Notes: generated by a model from the letters alone, not told the origin. A stretch of DNA of 64,000 nt from Pseudomonadota bacterium (GCA_023419375.1 JAEZYD010000003.1:163042-227041); one strand, 5' to 3'; counted from the first letter of the stretch, positions 7,881 to 17,690 are shown. A program made the numbers and translations.

Positions 7881-10115
7881 TCAGGCCGGGAGGGATTGAC
7901 CGCGCGTTTCCAGCACATCCTTGATGTCTATGCCCATGCGCTGCATGCGCGAAAGCAGGGTTGTGCGCTTGAGGCCCAGCATGGCGGCCACCCCGCGCGA
8001 ACCCGCCATCACGCCATTACAGGCCAGGATGGCGGCCACTATGCGGTCGCGCTCGCTGAGGGTTTCGCCGGGCTGATGGTGGGCATCCGTATACACGGGC
8101 CGGATGGGCTGCGCGGGCGCGGGCGGCGCGCTGGCCTCCTGCTTGCGCTGAGAAATGGCCGCAACTGGGGCGGGAACCTCCAGCGGGCAGATATTCAGGC
8201 TGGGGCCGCTGGAAAGAATGACCGCGCGCTCGATGACGTTGGCAAGCTCGCGCACGTTGCCGGGCCAGGGCTGGTCGCAAAGCCAGCGCAGGGCTGCGGA
8301 AGGAATATTGGTGATGTTTTTCTTCATCTGCCGCGCCATCTGCTGTGTAAAATGTTTTGCCAGCAGGGGGATGTCTTCGCGGCGTTCGCGCAGCGGCGGG
8401 ATGGCGATGGGAAAAACGTTGAGGCGGTAGAACAGATCATCCCTGAACGTTCCGTCCAGCACCATTTCCTGCAGGTTGCGGTTGGTGGCGGCAACAAGGC
8501 GCACATCCACGGAAATGACCTTGTGCCCGCCAAGGCGTTCAATCTCGCGCGCTTGCAGCACGCGCAGAAGTTTGGGCTGCAACTCCAGCGGGATATCGCC
8601 AACTTCGTCCAGCATCAGGGTGCTGCCGTGGGCCAGTTCAAAGCGCCCCTTGCGTTGCGTGCCAGCCCCGGTAAAAGCACCTTTTTCGTGCCCGAAAAGT
8701 TCGCTTTCCATAAGCCCCGCTGGCACAGCGGCGCAGTTCATCTTGACCATGCGCTTGGATTTGCGCGGGCTGCGGTTGTGGATGGCCTGGGCAAAAAGCT
8801 CCTTGCCGGTGCCGGTTTCGCCCAGCAGCAGCACGGTGCTGTCGCTGGCTGCCACCATGTCCACCTGCTGCAAAACGCGCATGATGGCGTCGCTCTGTCC
8901 AATGATGACGCCCATGTCTGACTGGCTTTGTATCTGTTCAGAAAGATAGAGGTTTTCTTGCGCAAGGTCATTCTTTTGCACAGGGATAGTGGTGTAGTCC
9001 AGGGCATTGCGCACGGCAATGGCCACGCGCGAGGCGATCTGGGCCAGCAGGCTGACGGATTCATCGGTAAAGACATCGGGGTGGCGGTGGGCAAGCAGCA
9101 TGGCCCCGAGGCAGTGCTGGCCGAAATGCAGCGGAAACAGCCCCGCAGCCTGATTGCCGTTGCCAAGAATAAATTCAGAGGCCGGGTCTTTGCGCGAAAG
9201 CCTGGCCAGATCGCCCTGCCGCGCCAGCAAAGGGGCGTTGATGTCGTGGCAGCGCTTGAGCAGGGTGTTGGACAACGAAAAAGTACCCGCTGGCAGCACG
9301 GGATTTTCAGTAGACTGCGGCGGGCGGGCGCAGTGGAAGGAAAACGTGTCGTCCGTTTCGTGCAGCAGCAGGGCAAAATCGCGTATGCCGAAGAATCGCC
9401 GTATCTCGCCCGCAACCACGGCCACCATGGCCTTCATTTCAAGAGTACCGATGGCCGTGTTGGTCACGTCCACAAGGATGCTGAAGTGGTCGCGTTCGCG
9501 GCGCAGGTGTTCGGTTTCCTGCCGCACATTGTCCATGCAGAGGATGGCTGTGATGGAAGCCGTAACCACCCCGGCCAGTACACGGAAAAAAACAAGCGAA
9601 TCATCGCTGAACACGCTGCCGTCTGTTTTGACAAAGTCCATGGCGCAGTGGCAGCCGCCCCCCTGCGTGGAAATGGGAACAAAAAGGCAGCCGCTGGCAT
9701 TGCGGTACTGGTCAAGATCAGCAATATCGGGAAATTCCCGCCGCAGGTGTTCGCCTTCAAAGCAGGCCACCTCGGTCTGGCTCCAGAACTGGCGCAGGCC
9801 CTGCTGGGGCGACAGGTCTTGTTCTGAAACGGCAGAGCGGTCAGCGTGCGCGTCAAGCATGTAGAGCCGCGCCTTTTCCTGCATGGGCGCGGCAATAACG
9901 ATGTGTATGCGCTGAAAGGCCATGAGCGGATCACAGCAGTTTTTCAGCATGCGCAAAAGGCTGGGAATGTCTTTTTGCAGGGGCAGCACCCGGCTGGCTG
10001 CGAGCAGGGCTTCCTGCCAGACAATAGCTGTACTTTTTACCATCTCTGAGGCGCTGGCTGTAAAAAACCCGGCTGGCGGCGTGCGTCCGGGGGGGATTCT
10101 GGACGGGATATCCAC
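7881..10115 (-). CDS. fhlA: FhlA-like sigma54-dependent activator with GAF domains
   Basis: The GTG start at 10115 has GGAGAA upstream. The 744-residue protein has the FhlA layout: two N-terminal GAF-like sensor regions (about 35-200 and 215-380), a central AAA+ sigma54-activation domain (about 405-640) and a C-terminal Fis-type helix-turn-helix (about 700-735, RGVAAMLGLKRTTLLSRMQ). The AAA+ part carries Walker A GETGTGKE, the sigma54-contact loop ELFGHEKGAFTGA and Walker B LMLDEVGDIP. FhlA-type regulators sense formate and activate formate hydrogenlyase genes. It is the last gene of the formate cluster, and three sigma54 promoters with a shared operator lie upstream of hydN, hyfA and focA, so these are its likely targets. 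Confidence 0.88.
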   Translation of the reverse strand: MDIPSRIPPGRTPPAGFFTASASEMVKSTAIVWQEALLAASRVLPLQKDIPSLLRMLKNCCDPLMAFQRIHIVIAAPMQEKARLYMLDAHADRSAVSEQDLSPQQGLRQFWSQTEVACFEGEHLRREFPDIADLDQYRNASGCLFVPISTQGGGCHCAMDFVKTDGSVFSDDSLVFFRVLAGVVTASITAILCMDNVRQETEHLRRERDHFSILVDVTNTAIGTLEMKAMVAVVAGEIRRFFGIRDFALLLHETDDTFSFHCARPPQSTENPVLPAGTFSLSNTLLKRCHDINAPLLARQGDLARLSRKDPASEFILGNGNQAAGLFPLHFGQHCLGAMLLAHRHPDVFTDESVSLLAQIASRVAIAVRNALDYTTIPVQKNDLAQENLYLSEQIQSQSDMGVIIGQSDAIMRVLQQVDMVAASDSTVLLLGETGTGKELFAQAIHNRSPRKSKRMVKMNCAAVPAGLMESELFGHEKGAFTGAGTQRKGRFELAHGSTLMLDEVGDIPLELQPKLLRVLQAREIERLGGHKVISVDVRLVAATNRNLQEMVLDGTFRDDLFYRLNVFPIAIPPLRERREDIPLLAKHFTQQMARQMKKNITNIPSAALRWLCDQPWPGNVRELANVIERAVILSSGPSLNICPLEVPAPVAAISQRKQEASAPPAPAQPIRPVYTDAHHQPGETLSERDRIVAAILACNGVMAGSRGVAAMLGLKRTTLLSRMQRMGIDIKDVLETRGQSLPA

Positions 10116-10164
10116 AACATTTCTCCATGCACCATAGGGCAGGATTATAGGGCTGTCTACCGAG

Positions 10165-10187
10165 CTTGCCTGAGGGGGTCAGGCAAG
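10165..10187 (-). terminator. Hairpin at the end of moeA
   Basis: CTTGCCTGA and TCAGGCAAG form a 9-bp stem with a 5-nt loop. It includes the moeA stop codon and lies between moeA and the fhlA-like gene. No T-tract follows, so it may weaken rather than stop transcription into fhlA. Confidence 0.45.
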
Positions 10188-11462
10188 AATGACGTCTACC
10201 TCCATGCCCTTGCGCAGGGGAGCGCTGCCTGCGGGAATATCCACAAAGCAGTTGCAGTCGTCGCACAGGGCTGGCTGCCCCATGCGTTGCGCATCGCGCG
10301 CAAAATACACATCCCCGCCTTCAAGGCGCGCCAGCACTATGCGGCGCTCGTCCTTGCGGCAGGAGCCAAAATCGTTGCGGGCCACGGCTTTTTGCCGCAG
10401 GGGCGCAAAGCGTGTTGCGCCGCTCATTTTTTTCAGCACCGGAACCGCCAGCAGGCCAAAGGTCGCGGCAGCGGCCACAGGATTGCCCGAAAGGCCCAGC
10501 AGCAAGGTTTGCGGCAGGGCGGCGGCCAGCGTCATGGAGCCGGGCTTAATGCGCAGGCTCTGAAAAAGCATGCTGCCGCCCTGTTCCGCCGCAATCTCTG
10601 CGGCGATGGCGGGCACAAGGTCTTTGGGGCCCACAGAAGCCCCGCCCGTGGTGATGACAAGATCGCTCTCGGCCAGCATTTCGGCCAGATGCTCCTGCAA
10701 TGCCTGCCGGTTGTCGCCTCTTGTCATCATGCGCAGTATGCGCGCGCCCATTTTGCGCAGGCGCACGCCCAGCAGGGTGCTGCTGATGTTGTAAATGCCG
10801 CCCTGCGGCAGCGGAGCGCCGGGCAGCACAAGCTCGCTCCCCGTTGCCAGCAGGCTGACCCGTGGGCGGCGGAATACGCGCACATGGGTGTAGCCCTGAC
10901 CAGCCAGAAGACTGAGGGTGCCGCTGTGCAGCACATCGCCGCTCTCGGCCAGGATGCTGCCGCGTTCCATATCCTGCCCGCACATGCGGCAGTTGCGCAT
11001 GGCCGCAAGGCTGCGCGAAATCACCACGGTCTGGCCATCTGCAAGTGTGTCTTCCTGCCACACCACGCAGTCCGCGCCCTGAGGCAGAACTGCGCCTGTG
11101 GTCACACGTGCCGCCTGACCGGGTTCAAGGGGAAGGCCTGGTGCATCACCGGCATAGAGGTGCTGCTTTACCAGCAGTATGGCGGGACGTTCCGCCGTGG
11201 CGCTGGCAATGTCGGCGCTACGCAGGGCATATCCATCCACCTGAACCCGGTTGTAGGGCGGCTGAGGCAACTCGGCGCGCATATGGGCAAAACATATGCG
11301 GCCATCGGCGTCAAAAAGAGGTACTTCTTCCGACTCTGCAACATTGGGCGTGTGCTGCAAAAGAAGCTCCAGAGCTTCCTCCAGCGGCAGACTTTCCCGC
11401 TCCGGCGGGGTAGAAACATGGGGCTGTGCGTCAGCCGCAAAGGTGTGCAGAGCGCGGTTCAT
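10179..11462 (-). CDS. moeA: Molybdopterin molybdenumtransferase MoeA-like
   Basis: The start at 11462 is chosen because it lies one base after the fdhD stop and the homologous part begins there. The 427-residue product shows the MoeA order: an N-terminal beta-barrel region with YNRVQVDGYALR and TTGAVLPQGADCVV, the central molybdopterin-binding domain with LLATGSEL, TTGGASVGPKDLV and LGLSGNPVAA, and a C-terminal beta domain. MoeA inserts molybdate into adenylylated molybdopterin to make molybdenum cofactor, which FdhF needs in its bis-MGD form. Two Cys clusters, CRMC and CDDCNC, are unusual for MoeA. Its place next to fdhD and fdhF suggests a dedicated cofactor supply. Confidence 0.88.
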   Translation of the reverse strand: MNRALHTFAADAQPHVSTPPERESLPLEEALELLLQHTPNVAESEEVPLFDADGRICFAHMRAELPQPPYNRVQVDGYALRSADIASATAERPAILLVKQHLYAGDAPGLPLEPGQAARVTTGAVLPQGADCVVWQEDTLADGQTVVISRSLAAMRNCRMCGQDMERGSILAESGDVLHSGTLSLLAGQGYTHVRVFRRPRVSLLATGSELVLPGAPLPQGGIYNISSTLLGVRLRKMGARILRMMTRGDNRQALQEHLAEMLAESDLVITTGGASVGPKDLVPAIAAEIAAEQGGSMLFQSLRIKPGSMTLAAALPQTLLLGLSGNPVAAAATFGLLAVPVLKKMSGATRFAPLRQKAVARNDFGSCRKDERRIVLARLEGGDVYFARDAQRMGQPALCDDCNCFVDIPAGSAPLRKGMEVDVILA

Positions 11463-11463
11463 C

Positions 11464-12177
11464 TCAGCATATCCTTTGCGGGCAGGTGTAAATATTGATG
11501 TTGTCGCGGCGTACAAATCCCAGCAGGGTGATGCCGTGAGCCTCGGCCATTTCAACGGATGTGAGCGAGGGGGCCCCCGGCGCGATGAGCAGCCGTACCC
11601 CGCAGGCCACAACTTTTGAGAGCATGTCGGAGGCGAGCCGCCCGCTGAAAATGAGGATTTTTTCATCCGGGCTCATCCCTTGCAGCAGCATGGCCCCAAT
11701 GACCTTGTCCAGCGCGTTGTGACGGGCGATATCCTCGCAGAAAAGCAGCAGACCTTCCGGGGTCGCCAGCGCGCAGCTGTGGGCCGCGCCTGTGGCGCGG
11801 AAAAGGTCGCAGCGCTCGTTGAAGGTCACTTGCAGTGTATGCACCTGCGCGGCTGCAAGCCGCACCTCGCCTGGGGCGCTCACTGCTGGCGCAGGCGATT
11901 CCGCCACCGATGCCTCTATGACGTGGTTTTGCTCATCAATGGAAAGCGCCCGCAGTGCGGAAATTTCATGCAAAAGCCCCAGAGTGCGGAGCCGCCCCAC
12001 GGCAAGCTCGCGCAGCAGGCTTGGCATGCAGTGCAGCTCGGCCACGCAATTACCGTTGCAGACGAGTTCGTAACGTTCCTCGCGCAGGAGCACGTCCATG
12101 ACCTCACGGCGGCCTTGAGGCCCGATGCGGGTGATGATGCGTTCAATACTGATGGAAGTATCCGGCGGCTGTTTCAT
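11464..12177 (-). CDS. fdhD: Formate dehydrogenase sulfurtransferase FdhD
   Basis: The 237-residue protein matches FdhD in length and motifs: FRATGAAHSCALATPEG in the middle, then EDIARHNALDKVIG, FSGRLASDMLSKVVACGV and GAPSLTS near the C terminus. FdhD passes sulfur from a cysteine desulfurase to the bis-MGD cofactor so that formate dehydrogenase becomes active. It lies 67 bases downstream of the Cys-type fdhF and one base upstream of moeA. A GC-rich hairpin sits between fdhF and fdhD. Confidence 0.9.
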   Translation of the reverse strand: MKQPPDTSISIERIITRIGPQGRREVMDVLLREERYELVCNGNCVAELHCMPSLLRELAVGRLRTLGLLHEISALRALSIDEQNHVIEASVAESPAPAVSAPGEVRLAAAQVHTLQVTFNERCDLFRATGAAHSCALATPEGLLLFCEDIARHNALDKVIGAMLLQGMSPDEKILIFSGRLASDMLSKVVACGVRLLIAPGAPSLTSVEMAEAHGITLLGFVRRDNINIYTCPQRIC

Positions 12178-12186
12178 GATTGTGGT

Positions 12187-12225
12187 TCCCCGCGCGGCTG
12201 CACCTTGGGAGTGCCCGCGCGGGGA
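12187..12225 (-). terminator. GC-rich hairpin after Cys-type fdhF
   Basis: TCCCCGCGCGG at 12187-12197 pairs with CCGCGCGGGGA at 12215-12225, an 11-bp stem around a 17-nt loop. It lies between the fdhF stop and the fdhD start. Without a U-tract it may protect or attenuate the mRNA rather than terminate it. Confidence 0.5.
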
Positions 12226-12244
12226 TTGTTGAGGGTTATCGGAG

Positions 12245-14443
12245 TCAGGCAGGAATCCTGGATGCAGAGCCGTCTGTCAGTTCTTTGCGCAGGCGTTGCC
12301 TGAGGTTGGTATACGTCTCAATCAGATACTGTTCGGCCCACTTTTGATCTTCAATTTTTTCAATCCGCACTGCGGCATATTTGTACTCCGGCGTTCTGCT
12401 GATGGGGCTCAGCACTTCGCCTATCAGTTCATTGCAGGCGCCGATCCACCACTGATAGGTCATGTACACCGCCCCTTCATTGGTGCGCGGGCTGACCTGA
12501 GCGCGGCTGATAACCTTGGAGTGGCGCGATGCAACCCACACCAGCTCCTGATCTGCGATGTGCAGCCTTGCCGCATCCTTGTCGTTCATCTGCACAAAAC
12601 CGGGTTCGTCGGCCAGCGCCGCCAGGGCCTTGCAGTTGCCTGTCATGGAGCGGCAGGAGTAGTGGCCCACTTCACGCACGCTTGAGAGCACCATGGGGAA
12701 CTCTTCATTTATCTGATCCACAGGCGGAACCCATTCCACCGTGTAGAGGCGGCCCAGGCCATCGTCTGTTTCAAACTTGATGCTGCCGTCCGGCTGTGCG
12801 TAGAGCACCTGTGTGCCGTTGGGGGCGTCCTTGGTGCAGGGCCACTGGATGTAGCCAAGCCCGCCGTTCGCATCGAGCTTTTCATAGGTCGCTTCCGCAT
12901 ACTTGGGCGAAAGCGATATGAGTTCGTCCCAAATTTCCCTGGTGTTGTTGTAGTGCATGGGATAGCCCATGGCTGTGGACATGCGGCTGATGATATCCCA
13001 GTCCACCTTTACATCACCCTGCGGTTCCACAGCCTTGTAAAAGCGCTGGAAGCCGCGGTCGGCAGCCGAATACACGCCCTCGTGTTCACCCCACGTGGTG
13101 GTGGGGAAGATCACATCCGCCACAGCCGCAGTCTTGGTCATAAAGCAGTCCTGCACGATGAGCAGGTCAAGCTTGCTGAAACCACTGCGCACGGCGGAAA
13201 GTTCCGGTTCCGTCTGCAAGGGGTCTTCTCCCATGCAGTAAAAAGCCTTGAGCTGTCCGGCTGTGGCAAGCTTTGCCACTTCGGTCAGATAGTGGCCAAC
13301 CTTGTCAGAGAGTTTTTCAACAGGCAGGCCCCAGGCTTTTGCAAACTTCTTGCGGGCCTCCTGATCCACAACTTTCTGGTAGCCTACATACACGTTGGGC
13401 AGCGCGCCCATGTCGCAAGCGCCCTGAACATTGTTCTGCCCGCGCACCGGCGCAACGCCTGTATTGGGCTTGCCGATGTTGCCGGTAAGCAGCGCCATGG
13501 AAGTGAGCGCCCGCACCGTCTCCACACCCTGGAAAAACTGGCATACGCCCATGCCCCAGAAAATCCCCGCTCCCTGCGGCGCGGTCGCATACATGCGGGC
13601 CGTCTTGTGGATGGTTTCGGCGTCAATGCCCGTTATTTCCGTTACGGATTCGGGCGTGTATTTATCAACAATGGCCTTCAGTTCCTCAAACCCGGATGTG
13701 TATTTGGCAATATAGTCCTTGTCCGTGAGCCCCTCGTTGATGATGACGTTCATCAGCGCGTTGACAAAAGCCACATTGCAGCCGTTCTTTATGGGCACGT
13801 AGAGGTCTGCGATGCGCGCGGTTTCAATCTTGCGCGGGTCGCACACAATTATCGTTGCGCCTTTTTCCTTGGCCTTGATAACCCTGCGGGCAATGATCGG
13901 GTGTGAATCCGCGGGGTTCCATCCAAAGATGAATATACACTTGGTGTCTTCAACCTCAACAATGGAGTTGCTCATGGCACCATTGCCCACGGACATCTGA
14001 AGCCCGGCAACAGAGGGGCCATGACAGACCCGCGCGCAACAATCGACATTGTTGGTGCCCACTGCGGCGCGGGCGAACTTTTGCATCACATAGTTGGTTT
14101 CATTGCCCGTTGAGCGGGAGGAACCAGATATCATGATGGAATCAGGGCCAAATTCTTCCTTGATGGCCATGAGGCGCGACGATGCGTAGTCAATGGCCGT
14201 ATCCCACGAGACAGCCTCAAACGAGCCGCCGCGCTTACGGCGGATCATGGGATTTTTGACCCGTGGGGTCAGTATCTTGGTGTCATTGATAAAGTCCCAG
14301 CCATACAGACCCTTGAGACACAAGGCCCCCTGGTTGGTCAGGCCGTTGGCGCCCTCTGCGCCAATCACACGGCCATTTTCAACCAGCAGATTGATTTTGC
14401 AGCCTGAAGCACAATAGGGACATACTTCTATAACCTTTTTCAT
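12245..14443 (-). CDS. fdhF: Formate dehydrogenase H-type subunit, cysteine form
   Basis: This 732-residue molybdopterin oxidoreductase matches E. coli FdhF in length and layout. The N-terminal 4Fe-4S motif is CPYCASGC...GALCLKG (Cys 8, 11, 15 and 42). The Mo ligand is Cys140 in NNVDCCARVCHGPSV, followed by FIFGWNPADSHP and the bis-MGD-binding C-terminal domain (MTGNCKAL, EYKYAAVRIEKIE). It oxidises formate to CO2 in the cytoplasm and passes electrons through a ferredoxin-type partner. It lies 267 bases downstream of a near-identical Sec version. Cys versions are generally slower but selenium-independent, so this copy may serve under selenium limitation. I saw no sigma54 box in the gap, so read-through is likely. 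Confidence 0.93.
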   Translation of the reverse strand: MKKVIEVCPYCASGCKINLLVENGRVIGAEGANGLTNQGALCLKGLYGWDFINDTKILTPRVKNPMIRRKRGGSFEAVSWDTAIDYASSRLMAIKEEFGPDSIMISGSSRSTGNETNYVMQKFARAAVGTNNVDCCARVCHGPSVAGLQMSVGNGAMSNSIVEVEDTKCIFIFGWNPADSHPIIARRVIKAKEKGATIIVCDPRKIETARIADLYVPIKNGCNVAFVNALMNVIINEGLTDKDYIAKYTSGFEELKAIVDKYTPESVTEITGIDAETIHKTARMYATAPQGAGIFWGMGVCQFFQGVETVRALTSMALLTGNIGKPNTGVAPVRGQNNVQGACDMGALPNVYVGYQKVVDQEARKKFAKAWGLPVEKLSDKVGHYLTEVAKLATAGQLKAFYCMGEDPLQTEPELSAVRSGFSKLDLLIVQDCFMTKTAAVADVIFPTTTWGEHEGVYSAADRGFQRFYKAVEPQGDVKVDWDIISRMSTAMGYPMHYNNTREIWDELISLSPKYAEATYEKLDANGGLGYIQWPCTKDAPNGTQVLYAQPDGSIKFETDDGLGRLYTVEWVPPVDQINEEFPMVLSSVREVGHYSCRSMTGNCKALAALADEPGFVQMNDKDAARLHIADQELVWVASRHSKVISRAQVSPRTNEGAVYMTYQWWIGACNELIGEVLSPISRTPEYKYAAVRIEKIEDQKWAEQYLIETYTNLRQRLRKELTDGSASRIPA

Positions 14444-14663
14444 GGTCTTCCTTATGTGTGTCCATCATTGGCAACGGCGGGCATTCCGTTGATCCGGCAG
14501 AAATTCTTTTTTCGCGCCTGCTGTATTGGCAGACCGGCATGCTGCGAAAAAATGCGCAATGAAATTTCGCACTTTTCGATTTATTGGCTTGATGGCGCAC
14601 TCGCATTGCATTGCGGTGCTGCCGAAACAAAGCCATTGATCTGCCGGGTACGCTCTGTTTTTG

Positions 14664-14692
14664 GGGTTCCCCGCGCCTTGCGCGGGGAACCC
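14664..14692 (-). terminator. 13-bp perfect hairpin between the two fdhF genes
   Basis: GGGTTCCCCGCGC pairs with GCGCGGGGAACCC around a 3-nt loop, just after the Sec-fdhF stop at 14711. On the minus strand the following bases are A-rich, not T-rich, so it is a strong hairpin but not a canonical intrinsic terminator. It may set the ratio of Sec-fdhF to Cys-fdhF transcript. Confidence 0.6.
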
Positions 14693-14710
14693 TGATGTAA
14701 GGCTTATTTA

Positions 14711-16909
14711 TCAGGCTGTGACGGACATTGCTGTACCGTTGGCCTTTTCCTTGCGCAGGCGTTGCTTCAATTCGCTGTACACCTGCACCACATGGCTTTC
14801 AGCCCATGCCTGGTCTTCTATTTTTTCAACTCGAACAGGCACATACTTGTATTCCGGCGTCTTGGTGATGGGGCTCAAGACCTCGCCCACCAATTCGTTG
14901 CATGCGCCGATCCACCATTGGTAGGTCATGTACACCGCGCCCTTATTGGTGCGCGGGCTGATCTGCGCTCTGGTGATGACCTTGGAGTGGTGCGACTGCA
15001 CCCACACAAGCTCATGATCGCGGATACCAAGGGCTTCCGCATCCTTGTCGTTCATCTGCACAAAGCCGGGTTCGTCCGCCAGTGCCGCCAGCGCCTTGCA
15101 GTTGCCTGTCATGGAGCGGCAGGAGTAGTGGCCCACTTCGCGGACGGTAGAAAGCACCAGCGGGAACTCGGAGCTGGTTTTTTCCACAGGCGGCGCCCAT
15201 TCCACCGTAAAGAGGTGGCCCAGGCCGTCTGCGGTTTCAAACTTGATGCTGCCGTCGGGCTGCGCGTAAAGCACCTGGGTGCCGTTGGGGGCATCCTTGG
15301 TGCAGGGCCACTGGATGTAGCCAAGCCCGCCGTTTGCATCAAGCTTTTCATAAGTCGCTTCCGCATACTTGGGCGAGAGCGAGATCAGCTCGTTCCAGAT
15401 CTCTCTGGTGTTGTTGTAGTGCATGGGATAGCCCATGGCTGTGGACAGACGGCAGATGATGTCCCAGTCCACCTTTACATCGCCCCGCGGTTCCACAGCC
15501 TTGTAGAAGCGCTGGAAGCCGCGGTCGGCAGCCGAATACACGCCTTCGTGTTCGCCCCACGTGGTGGTGGGAAAGATCACGTCGGCCACGGCTGCTGTCT
15601 TGGTCATAAAGCAGTCCTGCACGATGAGCAGGTCAAGCTTGCTGAAGCCGCTACGCACGCCGGAAAGGTCGGGTTCTGTCTGCAAGGGGTCTTCACCCAT
15701 GCAGTAGAATGCCTTCAGCCTGCCAGCAGAAGCGCTCGTGGCGACTTCACTCAGGAAATGCCCCACCTTGGGGGACATCTTTTCAACAGGAACACCCCAG
15801 GCCTTGGCGAACTTTTCGCGCATGGCCGGGTCTGTCACGCTCTGGTAGCCCACAAACACGTTGGGCAACGCGCCCATGTCGCAGGCGCCCTGCACGTTGT
15901 TCTGCCCGCGCACCGGCGCAACGCCGGTATGTGGTTTGCCTATGTTGCCGGTAATCAGAGCCATGGTGGTCAGTGCCCGAACGGTCTCCACACCCTGATA
16001 GAACTGGCAAACGCCCATGCCCCAGTAAATGCCTGCGCCCTCTGGAGCAGTGGCATACATACGGGCGGTCTTGCGGATGGTTTCGGCATCAATGCCCGTG
16101 ATTTCCGTAACCGCTTCAGGAGGATAGTTGTCCACAATGGCTTTGAGTTCTTCAAAACCCGTTGTGTACCTTTCTATGAACTCCTTGTCCGCAAGCCCCT
16201 CGTTAATGATGACGTTCATCAAGGCATTGACGAAGGCCACGTTGGAACCGTTTTTCAGGGGAACATGCAGGTCGGCGATGCGCGCAGTTTCAATCTTGCG
16301 CGGATCACAGACAATGATGGTTGCCCCTTTTTCTTTCGCCTTTACCACCCGGCGGGCGATAATGGGGTGCGAATCTGCCGGATTCCACCCAAAGATGAAC
16401 AAGCATTTAGTATCTTCAATCTCCACAATGGAGTTGCTCATTGCGCCATTGCCGACCGATTGTTGCAGACCTGCAACTGATGGGCCGTGTCAGACCCGCG
16501 CGCAGCAGTCGACATTATTGGTGCCGAGAGCCGCGCGGGCGAATTTTTGCATTATGTAGTTGGTTTCGTTGCCGGTGGAGCGGGAAGAACCGGATACCAT
16601 GATGGAATCGGGGCCGAATTCTTCCTTGATGGCCATAAGACGCGACGCCGTGTAGTCTATGGCCGTATCCCAGGAGACAGCCTCAAACTCACCGCCACGC
16701 TTGCGGCGGATCATGGGGTTTTTGACTCTGGGGGTCAGGATCTTGGTGTCGTTGATAAAATCCCAGCCATACAGGCCCTTGAGGCACAAGGCCCCCTGGT
16801 TGGTCAGGCCGTTGGCGCCTTCTGCGCCAACCACGCGGCCATTCTCAACCAGCAGGTTGATCTTGCAGCCCGAAGCGCAGTACGGGCAGACTTCTATTAC
16901 TTTTTTCAT
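14711..16909 (-). CDS. fdhF: Formate dehydrogenase H-type subunit, selenocysteine form
   Basis: The frame is interrupted only by a UGA at 16490-16492. Reading it as selenocysteine gives a 732-residue FdhF with Sec at position 140, the position used in E. coli FdhF, in CCARV-U-HGPSVAGLQ. The 4Fe-4S site is CPYCASGC...GALCLKG at the N terminus. The mRNA after the UGA folds into a SECIS very like that of E. coli fdhF. The protein is almost the same as the Cys paralogue downstream, including the long C-terminal cofactor domain. It follows hydN by 108 bases and should share its sigma54 promoter. A gene finder would split this into two false genes, 16490-16909 and 14711-16441. Confidence 0.95.
16450..16492 (-). 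promoter_or_regulatory. SECIS element of fdhF
   Basis: Downstream of the UGA (minus strand) an 11-nt spacer precedes GTTGCA-GGTC-TGCAAC, a stem with loop GGTC whose G and U lie 20 and 21 nt after the UGA. This is the layout of the E. coli fdhF SECIS bound by SelB. It supports Sec insertion and shows that the organism must encode SelA, SelB and SelC elsewhere. Confidence 0.9.
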
Positions 16910-17017
16910 GATAACCTCTTGTATTCATTTTAACAGCGGCGAGCACTCCGCTGCTCTGGCAGGCATGTTGCGCCGCATTTCAAACAAGGGGGCAGGTGCA
17001 ACGGCACCAAGGCCCGC

Positions 17018-17524
17018 TTACTGAAATGCTGCTGTTCCCGCGGGTTGCACTGTTTCATCCTCCACCACAAACAACACATTGGTGGGGCAGGCCCGCACGC
17101 AGGAGGGGCCTTCGGGCACGCTGGCGCACAGATCGCATTTTTGCGCCAGGGCCTTGCGGCTGAATCCCAGCGGTTTGCCGCATACGGTGCGGCGCACCTT
17201 GTGGCTTGTGACCCGCATGACCCCGTAAGGACAGGCCATGATGCAGGCCTTGCAGCCTATGCACTTGTGCCGCAGCACGGTGACGCTCTCGCTGTCGGCA
17301 ACAATGGCCCCGCAGGGGCAGGCCGATGCGCAGGGGGCGTCTTCGCACTGTCGGCAGGCAACCGGAGTGCTGATGTCTTCGTGCTTCAGGATGGCGACTC
17401 TGGCTTTGAAGTCAGAGGCGGTCATGTCTTCAATACGCAGTTCACTGTGCGCCAGGGCGCAGGCTATCTCACAGGTGCGGCAGCCTATGCAGCGCCCGGG
17501 ATTAGCCGCTATGCGTTTTTTCAT
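17018..17524 (-). CDS. hydN: HydN-like four-cluster ferredoxin
   Basis: The 168-residue protein has four 4Fe-4S cysteine groups: CIGCRTCEIAC, CRQCEDAPCASAC, CIGCKACIMAC and CDLCASVPEGPSCVRACP. This is the HydN/HycB/DmsB pattern of polyferredoxin electron-transfer subunits. Encoded directly upstream of the Sec-type fdhF, it is the likely electron acceptor that carries electrons from FdhF to the membrane-bound hydrogenase. It is the first gene after a sigma54 promoter at 17582-17597 and upstream operator sites, so it heads the hydN-fdhF unit. Confidence 0.9.
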   Translation of the reverse strand: MKKRIAANPGRCIGCRTCEIACALAHSELRIEDMTASDFKARVAILKHEDISTPVACRQCEDAPCASACPCGAIVADSESVTVLRHKCIGCKACIMACPYGVMRVTSHKVRRTVCGKPLGFSRKALAQKCDLCASVPEGPSCVRACPTNVLFVVEDETVQPAGTAAFQ

Positions 17525-17581
17525 AGAAAGCCCTTGCTGGTTTATCCGGCACGGCGTGGGGCCGGCCGGTATTCGTTAAAT

Positions 17582-17597
17582 TGCAACAAGGATGCCA
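17582..17597 (-). promoter_or_regulatory. Sigma54 promoter of hydN-fdhF
   Basis: On the minus strand the sequence is TGGCAT-CCTTG-TTGCA, matching the -24/-12 consensus TGGCAC-N5-TTGCA except for one base. It lies about 58 bases before the hydN start. Confidence 0.85.
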
Positions 17598-17664
17598 GTA
17601 TGTTGCAAAAATGATCTGGCATTCTGTATTGTTACGATTGCTGTAAAAACCGTGTTCGCGAATG

Positions 17665-17690
17665 TTCGTCAAAAGTGTCGAACTGTCGAA
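17665..17690 (-). promoter_or_regulatory. Activator operator upstream of hydN
   Basis: TTCGTCAAAAGTGTCGAA (17665-17682) is a dyad of TTCGWCA half-sites, followed by another TGTCGAA half-site ending at 17690. It lies about 70 bases upstream of the sigma54 box. The reverse complement of this 18-mer also occurs at 29501 upstream of the hyf operon, so it is the probable FhlA-type binding site. Confidence 0.65.

Noticed and set aside
14762..16480. 572-codon plus-strand frame antisense to Sec-type fdhF
   Set aside because: It is the complement of fdhF codons and has no own start signals or family match.
16441..16490. Frame break in the Sec-type fdhF taken as a pseudogene
   Set aside because: The break is a single UGA at the known Sec140 position with a clear SECIS; there is no frameshift.
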